Below, piece after piece: positions 23,925-34,800 of a stretch of 64,000 nt of DNA (the stretch's first letter is position 1; each line of letters begins with the position of its first letter). Source of the DNA: Ahaetulla prasina (lineage: Eukaryota; Chordata; Lepidosauria; Squamata; Colubridae). Both the position numbers and the translations under genes were made by a program. A model generated the notes under the pieces. The model ran no database searches. It saw nothing but the letters and a program-made list of their open reading frames with translations, and had not been told where the DNA came from. The DNA lies in assembly GCF_028640845.1 (NCBI RefSeq), contig NC_080543.1, positions 938,667 through 1,002,666 on the forward strand, written 5' to 3'.

Positions 23925-24315
23925 CCTAAAATATATGAAGAACGATGGCTGGAATTGGGGATGTCTAGTTTAATGAAAAGAAGGACCAGAGGTGACATGA
24001 TGGCAGTGTTCCAGTATCTGAGGGGCTGCCCCAAAGAAGGGGGTCCACCTATTCTCCAAAGCACCTGAGGACAGAAGTAATGGACGGAAACTAATCAAGC
24101 AGAAAACCAATCCAGAAAGAAGGGGAAATTCCCTCACAGTGAGAACAATTAACAAGTGGAAGGGCTTCCCTCCAGAAGTTGTGGCTGCTCCATCGCTGGA
24201 GGTTGTGAGGAAGAGACTGGACAGCCACATGTGTGAAATGGTCTGGGGTTTCCTGCTTGAGCAGGGGGTTGGACTAGAAGACCTCCAAGGTCCCTTCCAA
24301 CTCTGATTCTTTTCT
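23925..24315 (+). mobile_element. CR1 LINE 3' end
   Basis: AAAATATATGAAGAACGATG, TGAGGGGCTGCCCCAAAGAA and TTGGACTAGAAGACCTCCAA mark a truncated CR1 copy upstream of ART1 exon 1. Confidence 0.75.
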
Positions 24316-24389
24316 GTTCTGTTTTGGCATCTGAAGGCAGGAATAACAGGAGTGATAATCTCTCTGTTTTGCTTTGAAAGGAGTGAAGA

Positions 24390-27300
24390 ATGAGGCGTCT
24401 GTGCTTCCCAGCATCTCTGGTGCTATGTTTGATGTGGCTGCTTCTGGGGAACATTCAGGTATGAAGGGGAAGCTTCCAACGTCAAGTGCCAACAAAAGTC
24501 CTGAAATGTAACTCTTCCAAAATCCATAATGAAGCAACACTTTTATCAGGCCAACTGAAACTATGCAGGTACTTTGAGGTCCTCAGGAACAATCCACCAG
24601 GCAAAGTTCAGGGTAGAATTTTTTAAATCACCCACCATGATGTTGTAATGAAGATTTGAATCTAAAAGTGGGGAGATTTGGATTCACATTCCCTTTCAGT
24701 CATGGAGAGGGACCTTGGGTGACTCTACACCAGGGGTAGTCAACCTTTTTATACCTACCGCCCACTTTTGTATCTCTGTTAGTAGTAAATTTTTCTAACT
24801 GCCCACCGGTTCCACAGTAATGATGATTTATAAAGTGTATTGTCATCTGTGTATGCCTCTCGCACATCGTGGATTGGGTTTGGGGGGTGGGGTGGGGCCA
24901 GATACCAGCTCTGCTTGTCTGCTGCAGCTGGGCGGTGTGGAGGGAGATGCACGAGCTATTCTGGGACGAGGCTCTTTTGTTTGCGGTCGCAATATAGCAC
25001 CATTTAGTTTCACTTACGTAACATGAACTAAACTTATGCGTGGGCGATACAAATGGTATATTTTCAGAAATTTAAATTATCATGGGAAATTTTATGAAAA
25101 CCTAATGAAAATGTTTTTAAATAATGCTATGAAATTTTTTAAAAAAGTCAATTAAATTTAAAAAAAGGAGAGTGCTTCAGTATCGGACAAAACCCTTACC
25201 GCCCACCATGAAAGCTGGAATGCCCAGTAGTGGGCGGTAGGGACCAGGTTGACTACCACTGGGCTACACCAATGTTTCTCTCTTCTTCTCTTCTCTTCTC
25301 TTCTCTTCTCTTCTCTTCTCTTCTCTTCTCTTCTCTTCTCTTCTCTTCTCCTATTAAAAACATTGAATTCAGTAGAGTCAAGTTTACAAAATAACCTTAT
25401 GAACCAATCCTATCTGAGGCCTTCTGCCCATTCATGTTCTTCTCCTGCTTCAGGTCTTTGCTTTCCCCCTCAAAATGAGGAGAGACCTCTTCTCTGTCAA
25501 GGAGGTGCTTCTCAACATGGCCTTGACGTCTTTCGATGACCAATACAAGGGTTGCGTGGAGTTGATGGAAGCAGAAGTGGCGGAGCTGAACCGCACAGAG
25601 TTTGCCACCAACAGAATCTACGCCGATGCCTGGGCAGAGGCGGCCTCCATGTGGAAGGAGAAAAAGGCCTCTTTCTCAGAGTTCTCCGCCCTGAAACCAG
25701 AGTACGCCATCGCCCTCATGGCCTACACCATCCAAGGCCGCTTCCACAAGGACTTCAACGCAGCTGTGAGGGAAGCTGGGCGCAACAGAGACGACTACCT
25801 CAACCACTTCCATTTCAAGGCCTTCCACTTTCTCTTGACGCGAGCCCTTCACCTCCTGAGCATCACCGCTGAGCCTCGATGCCACAAGGTCTATCGGGGC
25901 GTCAGGAACATCCGCTTCACTTCCGAGCGCGCCAAGCTGGTCCGCTTTGGACAATTCACCTCATCCTCACGGAGCAACGAGAGCGCTCTGCGCTTTGGCA
26001 AAGACAGCTTCTTCACCATTGAGACCTGCTACGGGGTCAACATCAAGAATTATTCCTTCTTCCCGGGCGAGGAAGAGGTCCTCATCCCTCCCTTTGAGAA
26101 GTTCAAGGTGGTCAACTTCACCAAGGGCCAAGAGACCAACTTCATCCATCTTCTCTCGCTTGAAGACGACAGCATCTACAACTGTGTGTTTGTGAAAGGT
26201 AACCGCTAAAACACCAGATAAATAGATGGTGATGATGATGATATCCATTCAGTCATGTCTGACCCTTGGCGATCCTCTGGGCCAGGTGGTCTCTCCACAT
26301 CTTTTTTTTTTGTTTACATTTATACCCCGCCCTTCTCTGAAGACTCAGGGCGGCTTACAATGTATAAGGCAATAGTCTCATTCTATTTGTATATTTTTTA
26401 CAAAGTCAACTTATTGCCCCCCCAACAATCTGGGTCCTCATTTTACCTACCTTATAAAGGGTGGAAGGCTGAGTCAACCTTGGGCCGGGCTCGAACCTGC
26501 AGTAATTGCAGGCTTTGTGTTCTAATAACAGGCTTCTCTATTGCCTGAGCTATCCCGGCCTGATCTCCTGATCTTAATGGGACTTACTCTCAATTAATTA
26601 ATTGCTCCATGCAAGCACTGAGATGCAGCAATCCACTCTGCAGCGCCTATCAGCTGGGCTACAAACAAAGGAATATAGGTAGGTATAGCGCAGGGGCAGG
26701 TGGGAGGGCCCAGCTGACAATCGGAGCAAACCGGTTCGCTCTCAGCCCACCATCGCCTCTACCGGATTGCTCGAACCGGGGTGAACCAGTAGAAACCCAC
26801 CACTGGCCTTCCTGTATTTCACTCCCCAGGGGCTCTGCAGAGGATGCAGGTCAGAAGAACAGGAGGTTATCCCGTTATTCTGTTATTCTACCTAGTCCTT
26901 CTCCTCATTAGGCTAAATATACCTAATCCAGGTAGGGAAATCTCTAAGGAGAGTCTCAGTCATCCAGGTCATGGTTGTCCCAAAGGTGCTTTTTCCAAAA
27001 CTGAAGTTAGAACTGAAGAAGCTTCTTGGATGAGAAGCGAAATGTTTTCAAAGAAAAAAACCCAAGGAAATCCAATTGCCTTTTGAAGAAAAGAAGACAA
27101 AAAAAAAAAAAGGACCTGTGGGACGATGTAGGTAAACCCCACTTCTCTGCTGCTCCTCTTTGCTCCCCCAGAATCCTCTGGTGATATGCAAATGTTCCCA
27201 GTAAGACCAGTAATCGGTTCTGTTTTCACTCTCAAATTTCTTTTCCGTTTGCAGAAAAAAAGTGCAAGATGCAGAAATGCCTCTTCAAGTCAGGTGAGTG

Positions 27301-29337
27301 AAAGCGGCTGATTGAATTCCTCGCCTGGGGCTCCCACCGCCACTGCAGGAGCCCCCACTTCCCCATCCCTTCCTCACCCCAAATTGCCCCGTTTCTCTCA
27401 TCGCTGTGGGCATCTCTCCCAAGACTCTGTCCCAGGGCATTGCCCTGATCTGGGAGTGAGACAGCGACTGGCATTGTTCTGACCCAGCTCCCCAAACACG
27501 ACAAACCCTCTCTATTGAAATCAAGGATTCCTTTATTAGGAGCGCCAGCAGCCCCGGCAAAAGGTTTCTCTCTCAACGAAGGCTAACAAGTCTGTCAGGC
27601 AGGGAGATGAATAGTTCTCTGCCAGATCTATCCATCTGCGCCCCCTGCCTTTTATCCCCAGAGCTAGGGTGGGGCTTTGTCGTGTCCCACTCCTCCTCTG
27701 ACGGCCGGGTCGGGGAAGTCCGTATCAAGCGTGCCTGCAAAGCCTCTGCAGCTTTGCCAAAGTTCTGTCAGAGTTCTCAGGGCAGGCAGGAGACCAGGAG
27801 GTGACTTCAGCAATCCAAGTTAGACTTTGCCTGACTCAGAGAATACCAGAAAGCAGATCCCTTATATAGGCCATGGGGTGTGGCTCCATGACTCAGCACT
27901 TATCCAGGCCTGCCCCTCCCTTCCTTTTGCTGACGTCGCCTCTCCATTCTCCGGAAGCGTGGATCTATCCATTGCATCGTTTCGTCCCCAGCTGCCAGTA
28001 ATCCCAGCTCGTGGCTGGCTTCAAGCGCACATGCTATCGGAGGGAGGTTTGTTTGCTTGCCAGGGCTGGGGGCTGGAGGCATGCCAGGACATTCTTCAGC
28101 ACTATCAGTCTCTGGCTGAGATAGCAGGAGATGAGAGGGGTCCAGCTGCGGTGGGGGGGGTGGGGGGGCGAGCGAAGCACAACAGGCTTTGCTAGCAGTG
28201 ATGGCTCTTCCATCACAAGGACCGGCCCATAGATTTCCACTGCTCTCCTCTCCTTTGCCTTCTGTGCATCCATGCATCAGGCATTGGGCCCAGCTCTTCC
28301 TCCTCTTCCTCATCAGCCACCTCCAGTTCTGGGGGCTGTTGACTCTCCACCTGAGGGCTGATGGATGGCCCAGGCGCCGCCTCCGTCTCTCTCTCTCTCT
28401 GCCAGCTCCATCCCCTCTTCCCCCTCGGAGCTCCCAGGTTTCCTTGATGCTGAGCCTGACTGCCACGCTTCTCCTCCTCCTCCTCCTCCTCCTCCAATTC
28501 AGCTGCTGGGGGGGCCGGTGGCCAACAGGTCAAAACAGGTATCCTCCCATTTGGTAGATCATCAATCACAGGGAAGACATTAACCATCAGGTACTCAGCG
28601 GGAATGGGATGGATGGACTTCAGGACTCTGTCTGGGGAACTCAGGGGTGGTATCCCCTCTTCATCACCCCCATGTCCCCTAAAACCTCCTGGATAAAGAA
28701 ACACCTGGGAAGCCATAGGGCAGAGGGATGATGAGGCCAGTGAGAACCGAGATGGATTCTTATTTCAAGGGAGGAAGATAAGAGTGAAAGTGACTGAAAC
28801 TGACTGGCATGGAGAAACTGGCACAAAAGCATAAGCCACGCCTCCTTCTCCCTGTTACACCTCCTCTACCTTGTTGGAAGCCTGGCCAGATCAGTCAGCA
28901 GAGGCAGGAAGGGAATGGTTGGGGGCCAAGCAGGTCTGGAGAAGAACCGGCCAATCCCTGACTATAGGGATTGGGGAAGGGTCTGCCCCCTCCCGCCCTC
29001 CACACCCATCAGGCCCTACAAGAGCTGGGGGTGAAGCAAAAAAGATTTCACATCCCTGAAGGCTGTCCTTGGAAGGGGGCTGGAATTAGGGGCAGAGGCT
29101 GCTTAGGATGGAGGTCTCGTGGGGGGGGGGGCTTTCATTGACTTTGGCTGTGGGGCAGAGCGGCAGAGGGCAGGTGGGCAGGCAGGGGGCATCGTCTGGA
29201 TAGGAGCCAACTTGTCTTCCTTTCTCTGGGCAGGTGGAGGCTGGAGCCCTTTCTCCCCTGAAGACCGAGCCCCACTCCTCCTCCTCTGGGGTCCTCTCCT
29301 TGCTGTGGGGCTCCTTGGACCTCCGGGACTCCTGTGA
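24390..29337 (+). CDS. ART1: GPI-anchored ecto-ADP-ribosyltransferase, ART1-like, complete
   Basis: ART1-type enzymes sit on the outer cell surface and transfer ADP-ribose from NAD to arginines of target proteins. Four coding exons join in phase: 24390-24458, 25454-26198, 27255-27293, 29234-29337; 318 aa against about 325 in mammals. Exon 1 is a signal peptide. Exon 2 holds the catalytic domain with the R-S-E triad: Arg171 (KVYRGV), the FTSSS motif at 191-195, and the active-site ExE at Glu229/Glu231 (FFPGEEEVLIPP), the form typical of arginine-specific enzymes. Exon 4 ends in a hydrophobic segment (about 297-318) fitting a GPI-attachment signal; this favours ART1 over secreted ART5. Position between TRPC2 and CHRNA10 agrees. 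All splice sites are GT-AG. Confidence 0.9.
24731..25261. mobile_element. hAT-type MITE in ART1 intron 1
   Basis: 531 bp with terminal inverted repeats CAGGGGTAGTCAACCT and AGGTTGACTACCACTG. Flanks CTCTACAC (24723-24730) and GGCTACAC (25262-25269) match at 6 of 8 bases, a decayed 8-bp target duplication. No transposase frame. Confidence 0.75.
25277..25352. repeat. (TTCTC)n microsatellite
   Basis: About 15 TTCTC units, 100 bases before ART1 exon 2. Confidence 0.95.
26300..26565 (-). mobile_element. tRNA-derived SINE with LINE-like tail
   Basis: On the minus strand it starts GGCCGGGATAGCTCAGGCAA, a tRNA-like head with A box TAGCTCAGGC and B box GGTTCGAGCCC. It ends AAGGGCGGGGTATAAATGTA plus an A-rich run, like the tail of the L2-like LINEs here. 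A close copy lies at 55190-55455. 26235-26300 is a short BovB/SINE-like piece (CATTCAGTCATGTCTGACCC). Confidence 0.75.
26945..27110. mobile_element. Penelope-associated fold-back repeat
   Basis: GGTTGTCCCAAAGGTGCTTT is followed by GAAGCTTCTTGGATGAGAAG and TCCAATTGCCTTTTGAAG. Diverged member of the 10533-10715 family in ART1 intron 2. Confidence 0.6.
27480..28700 (-). mobile_element. LTR-like repeat (possible solo LTR plus internal part)
   Basis: On the minus strand there is a TATA box (CCTATATAAG, 27861-27870) and an AATAAA about 330 bases downstream (27532-27537), the spacing of an LTR promoter and polyadenylation signal. The region GTGTGGCTCCATGACTCAGC is shared with 37400-38001. Short minus-strand frames in both copies share a DPRF-x2-ER-x3-QQK pattern, so both are relics of one element family. 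It occupies ART1 intron 3. I find no complete gene in it. Confidence 0.45.
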
Positions 29338-30140
29338 TTTAACAGCTGGGGAGGGTCTCCCCTCCCTTTTCTGAGGGTGCCACAACAGCAGCAGCAGAAG
29401 AGGCCAGTTGGCAGGGCCTCCGTGGGCCAAGAGGTGGCGCTTCCTTGCTCGATTTTACTAAATGAGGGATGTCCAACTTCGGCAACTTTTGGAGACTTGT
29501 GGACTTCAACTTCCAGAATTCCCCAGCCAGTCATGAATGATAGAGTTGGAAGGGACCAGAAAGATCACCAAGTCCAGTGGTTCTCAACCTGGGCATGCTG
29601 GTTGGGGAATTCTGGGAGTGGAAGTCCACAGGTCTTAAAGTTGCTGAGGCTGGACATCGCTGCTTTCAAGCTTCAGTTGTGCAAATTAGGAAAGGGAGAA
29701 CTCTCTGCCTTCAGAAGAGGCAATCATGAAACGTCAGAATTGTTCCTAGAAGAAACTTCAGATGATCATCTCCAAAATGACTCTGTCTATCACAGTGGCC
29801 AGGTCTGGAAGGAATTTAGCATGATCACCCAAAGTCTATAAAGGAGAACTGACATCGCGTGATAGGTTGGCAGGATGCTAGTGTGAAGAAACACTGCATC
29901 TGCTGGAACGGTCCCCCAAAGCCAGTCTCTCTCTCTCTGACCGGCACAAAACTTGTACTGCAGACTTGACTTGGTTACAGAATTAACCCATTTCCCACAT
30001 TTGGAAATTCAATGAAGCCCAAAATAATCAGCCAGCCTGGAATGGAGTGGAGTGGAATGGAATGGCACCTGGAAAAGGCAAGCCTTTTAACAGACCTGGT
30101 CCCAGGTGTTGTGTGAATTCAATCACAGATAACTCAGGGA
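29338..30140. other. ART1-CHRNA10 intergenic, first part
   Basis: ART1 3' flank followed by a palindromic MITE-like repeat (29455-29690; TGGACTTCAACTTCCAGAAT and its complement). Otherwise no feature recognised. ART1 and CHRNA10 are convergent, 2.5 kb apart. Confidence 0.45.
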
Positions 30141-30149
30141 GATTTACTG

Positions 30150-30900
30150 GGAGATGTGGCGCTCTCTGAGCTCGGTTGTTTTCTTGTGGACACTTCTTGA
30201 CCCAATGAGATAAAATGATCAGTGCTGGGAAGGGAGGGGGGGCTTGCGGAGATGGGAAGGAGGAGGAAAAAGAGGAGGAAGAGGAGGAGGAGGAGGAGGT
30301 GGTGGACTGTGGAGTTTTTTATGGTTTCTGAGCTGTGTTATTTCCTTGCAGACGTTTCATGACCCAACTTGGTAACATCATCAGTGCTAGAAGGGAGATA
30401 GATTTGCTCTTTGCTTTTCCTGCCGATGTTGGTGGGATGCTCTTGGTGGTTTCTGGATTAGGCTGTTTACTGATTGTTTGTTAAGTTGATAGTTCCCTGA
30501 TTGGGGTGTTGTTTACTTCTTGATTGTTGGTCTAGTGTTAATCTCTGCTCATCTGGGTGCTGATTGCTTGCAAGGAGCCGTTTTGGGTTTTTTGTTTCCT
30601 TCTTGGTTTTTTGAAGATGAGGAGGGGCTCCACCTATTCTCCAAAGCCCCTGAAGGCAGGACAAGAAGCAATGGATGGAAACTAATCAAGGAGAGAAGCA
30701 ACCTGGAACTGAGGAGAAATTTTCTGACTGTGTGAAAAATTAACCTGTGGAATGGCTTCCCTCCAGAAGTTGTGGGTGCTTCAACTCTGGAAGAGATTGA
30801 ACAACCATTTGTCTGAAATGGCATAGGGTCTCCTGCCTGGGCAGGGGGTTGGACTAGAAGACCTCCAAGATCCCTTCCAATTCTGTCATTCTGTATTTTC
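30150..30900. mobile_element. Hammerhead-like units, Penelope remnant and CR1 tail
   Basis: Minus-oriented units lie at 30175-30225 (decayed) and 30343-30392 (well preserved), with GGA-rich DNA between. A minus-strand protein remnant (30467-30600) resembles those at 22.3 and 52.7 kb. A plus-oriented CR1 3' end (30610-30900) follows. Confidence 0.6.
30343..30392 (-). ncRNA. Hammerhead ribozyme-like motif, best-preserved copy
   Basis: Minus strand, in order: stem I strand UUCUAGCA (30392-30385), CUGAUGA (30384-30378), stem II (30377-30359), GAAA (30358-30355), C-GUC (30354-30351), then stem I partner UGCAAGGA (30350-30343). Stem I pairs at 7 of 8 positions, one a G-U wobble. The conserved core and GUC triplet are intact. 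The ACGU at stem III is self-complementary, which suits a dimeric ribozyme. The opening of stem II departs from consensus. Confidence 0.5.
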
Positions 30901-31114
30901 TTTCCAATGGCATGTAGATGTTGTGCATCTCTCTGTGCCTATTGTGGCCAATTTATCTGAGCACCAGGCTTCTAGGAATTCTCTCGCATTTTTTAACTTG
31001 GTCTGGTTTTGGATGCTCACAGTTTTCCAACTGAAACTTTGGTTAAGTCTGTCTCTTGTGCAATTAAGATTTCATGATGCCTTCCGATGGCTATGGTAGT
31101 TGCTGTTCATGGAT

Positions 31115-31215
31115 GTGCTCTGCTAGCACTGGTGATGTTCCCTAGTTGGGTCATGAAATGTCTTCAAGAAAACAGCCAAGTTCAGAGAGCACCAAGGGCT
31201 CCACGTTTCAATGCT
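31115..31215 (+). mobile_element. Hammerhead-like unit, decayed
   Basis: CTAGCACTGGTGATGTTCCC ... CATGAAATGTCTTCAAGAAA; the catalytic box reads CUGGUGA. 31216-31889, between this and the CHRNA10 stop, holds nothing I recognise; the probable CHRNA10 3' UTR lies here. Confidence 0.45.
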
Positions 31216-31889
31216 GAGTTACAGAGATTCTCTTCCATAATCCATGGACATAGTCATCCACGGCAGTCATTTCTTCCTGTCTCTCCTCAGCCAGCCTCCA
31301 AAGGAACCGAGAGCTGGACAGGAATTCTTTGTATGTTACCAAAGATTGAATCTCTTAGCTGGCTGGAACCAGCCCTGTGCAGGAGCTGAAGTGCCATGCC
31401 ACCAATCCCTGTTTTGCAACTCCATGTGTCTGCGCCCTGTGAACCAGCACCACAGCCCAAGGGGATATCAGAGTTCCCTTCAGCTCATCAGGGCTTCTTT
31501 CCAGATGCTCCTAAAACTCCAGACAACAGGCAGGAGGGGCTGCACGATTCACCAGGCTTGGAATGCTGCTGAAAGGCTGTTGTAGGAGCTGAGCAGGCTG
31601 AGTTGGAAGATGGGGGTCAAACATGTCATCAGTTTAGAATCTTTGCACAGCCACAGTGAATTCTGTTGACCCTCTTAACCGTTAGTTGACCAGATTCCTG
31701 GGTATAGTCAACAACAATAAACTCTTCTGTGCGATGAACTTGGTGAGTGCTCCTGGTTCTTCACACTGACAGCTGTTGGCCACCCCCCCACCCCTCCACT
31801 CACTCACACCTAAAGTCCCACATGCTCCCAACCTTCCAATTGTGTGGGTCCTCCTTTGCCTTTCCCTGCCACACAATGGGTGCCGTGCA

Positions 31890-34800
31890 TCACACAGCTT
31901 GGCCCATGACCAGGACGCTCATGATGGCCACCATAGCAAAGAAGGTCCACATGAAGAAGCGGTCCATCACCTTGGCCACCTTCTTCCACTCCCCCATCCG
32001 TCTGGAAGCAGCCTTCTGCTCTCGGAAGCAGTTGGCGATGTAGTCCACATTCTGAAGGATGCTCTCCTGGTGGCACCAACATCTCTTTCTGGGGCAAGGC
32101 GGTTGTTCCTCAGGCTCCGCCTCCTTAGGAAGAGGTCCAGGCCCTTGGAACAGTGTGGCCTCCCAAGGAGGGGGTCCTCCCCTCATGGATTCCTCACCGT
32201 TGGCCCTCTGGACTTGGGGGAGTGGGTCCAGCTCCTGCGGGGTGCTCTTGCAGCTGTCCCCAATTTCATAGACGAAGAAGATGCGGGCCATGTACCGCAG
32301 AATGAACTTGCGGGCCCACCTGGGGACGGGCCTGGCCCCGGGGCTACAGTGGTGGAGGTTCATGATAAAGATGGTCAAGGCGGTGGAGGCTGTGATCATC
32401 GTCATGGTGGCGATGTAGTACTTCCCTGGAGATTGGGGGAAAGGAAGGAATGAAATGAATGAATGAAAAGGGGGGATGATGGTATCTTCCAATATTTGAG
32501 GGGCTGCCCCAGAGAGGAGGGGGTCAAATTATTGTCCAAAGCACCAGAAGGCAGGACAAGAAACAATGGTTGGAAACTAATCAAGGAGAGAAGCAACTTA
32601 GAACTAAGGAGAAACTTCCTAACAGGGACCCAAAGGTGCCTTTTCAAGAGGCAACTGGACTTTCTTGTTTTTTTCTTTGAAGGCATTTCGCTTCTCATCC
32701 AAGAAGCTTCTTCAGCTCTGGCTGGATGGTGATGGGGAATAGAAGGATTTATAATCCTTGCAGACAGCTGGTCAGTTGCATCCTTTTAGAGGGTCCTTGA
32801 AGCCCTTGGAGATTTATCTGTGTCTTCAGGATCACCTGAGTGGTGCAAATGCTTCCTGCAGTCTGCAATTTTTTCCTCTGGAAATCCATTCCTCCTCCCA
32901 CACCCTTAAAGGGTCTTCATCCCACATTGTATAGCTAAAGGTCTGTAGAAATGCTCAGTCCTCCAGGTCACAGTTGTGCCAAAGGTGCTTTTTCAGGAGG
33001 CAAACACCTTTGGGACAACCATGTCCTGGATGACTGAGAATCTCTACAGACATCCTAACACTGAGAACAATTAATCGGTGGAACGGCTTCTCTCCAGAGG
33101 TTGTGGGTTCTTCATCACTGAAGGCTTTTAAGAAGAGACCGGACAGCCACTTGTCCGGAATGGCATAGGGCAGTGATGGCTAATCTTTTTGTCATTGCGT
33201 GCCAAAAGCGGGGGGGAGCGCGGGCGGGTCATGCTCGTGTGTGCCCACACCCATAATTCAATGCCCCTCCGCGCCCCCTCACTCCCTACGTGACCCTCTT
33301 GCACTCCCCCTGCTTTTGGTACATGATGGCAAAAAGGTTACCGATGGGCCCGGTAGGCTCTTTTTCCGCCCTCCCCAGGCTCTAGAGGCTTTCTTGGAGC
33401 CTGGGGAGGGCAAAAACAGCCTCTCCCACCCCCCTGAGGCCCTCCGGAGGCCAGAAACAGCCTGTTTCCTGACTTCCGGTGGTCCCGGAAGACCCCAAAA
33501 TCAGCTGGCCGGCGCATGCATGTGTGATGGAACTGAGCTAGGAACGCTCATGTGCCCACAGATATGGTTTCATGTGCCATCTGTGGCACGCGTGCCATAG
33601 GTTCGCCATCACGGGCATAGGGGCTCCTGCTTCAACAGTGGGTTGGACTAGAAGATCTCCAAAGTCCCTTCCAATTCTTTTATACTGCATTCAAATGGAG
33701 TTGTGTTAGTTTTTTGGAGCATACGATCCTGGATCTGTATAAAAGAATCTGTGGCACCATGAAAGGTGAAGGCTATCCCCACCATGTGTCACCACGGCTG
33801 CACTGCAGATGGCGAGGGTCATTCCCCGTGGCTACTGCCCCCCTTGGCTAACCATGTGCTCAAACAAACTCTCAGTCTATCAAGGCAATGGGCCACGGGT
33901 GCAGAACAGACGGCCTCCATATCTGGCCATATTAGGCTTCTGACTAATCCTTGGTGGGGTCCATTGCATTTCCAGGTCATGGTTGTCTCAAAGGTGCTTT
34001 CCCAAAAGGCAACTGAACTTTCTTGGCTTTCTCTGTGAAAATGTTTTGCTTCTGATCCAAGAAGCTTCTAACTGTTAGAAGCTTCTTGGATAAAAAGTGA
34101 AACATTTTCAAGGACTAAAATCCAGGAAAGTCCGGTTGCCTTAACAGAATAACAGAGTTGGAAGGGACCTTGGAGGTCTTCTAATCCAACCTCCTGCTCA
34201 GACAGGAAACCCTACACCATTTCAGACAAATGGTTGTCCAATGTCTTCTTAAAAGCTTCCAGTGTTGGAACCTTCACAACTTCTGCAGTCAACTTCTTTT
34301 CCACTGGTTAATCGTCCTCCCTGTCAGGAAATTCCTCCTTAGTTCCAGGTTGCTTCTCTCCTTGGTGAGTTTCCACCTGTTGCTTCTTGTCCTGCCTTCA
34401 GTGCTCTGGAGAATAGCTTGACCCCCAAATCTTCTTTGTGGCAGCCCCTCAAATATTGGAACACTGCTATCATGTCTCCCCTAGTCTTTCTTTTCATTAA
34501 ACTAGACATAGTGAAACCCTAACTTTTTTGGAAAAGCACTTTTGGGACAACCATGATGTAGATCTCCAGACATCCAGGTCAGCATATTTTTCTGTGTGGG
34601 AACGGGATGATGGCAGGATCTACAAGTGGGACCTTGGCTCTCTACTCACCAATCAGGGGCACGTTCTCGGAGGGTGGCATGCTTTCAGCCACAAGCAGTT
34701 GGAAGACCGTCAGGGCCAGAAGGACGGTCACCCCCAGGGACACCTTCTCGCCTGAGTCTGCCGGAAGGTAGAAGCCCAGGGGGGCTAGGAAGGAGATCAT

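Noticed and set aside
26487..26565. A functional tRNA gene on the minus strand
   Set aside because: The A and B boxes belong to a SINE head repeated almost exactly at 55.4 kb, with a LINE-like tail, so it is a tRNA-derived SINE.
27900..28716. Minus-strand frames of 122-188 codons
   Set aside because: Low complexity (poly-Glu, Arg-rich) and located in an LTR-like repeat; not evidence of a host gene.
24390..29337. Calling the transferase ART5
   Set aside because: The fourth exon encodes a hydrophobic C-terminal segment suited to GPI attachment; ART5 is secreted and lacks this.
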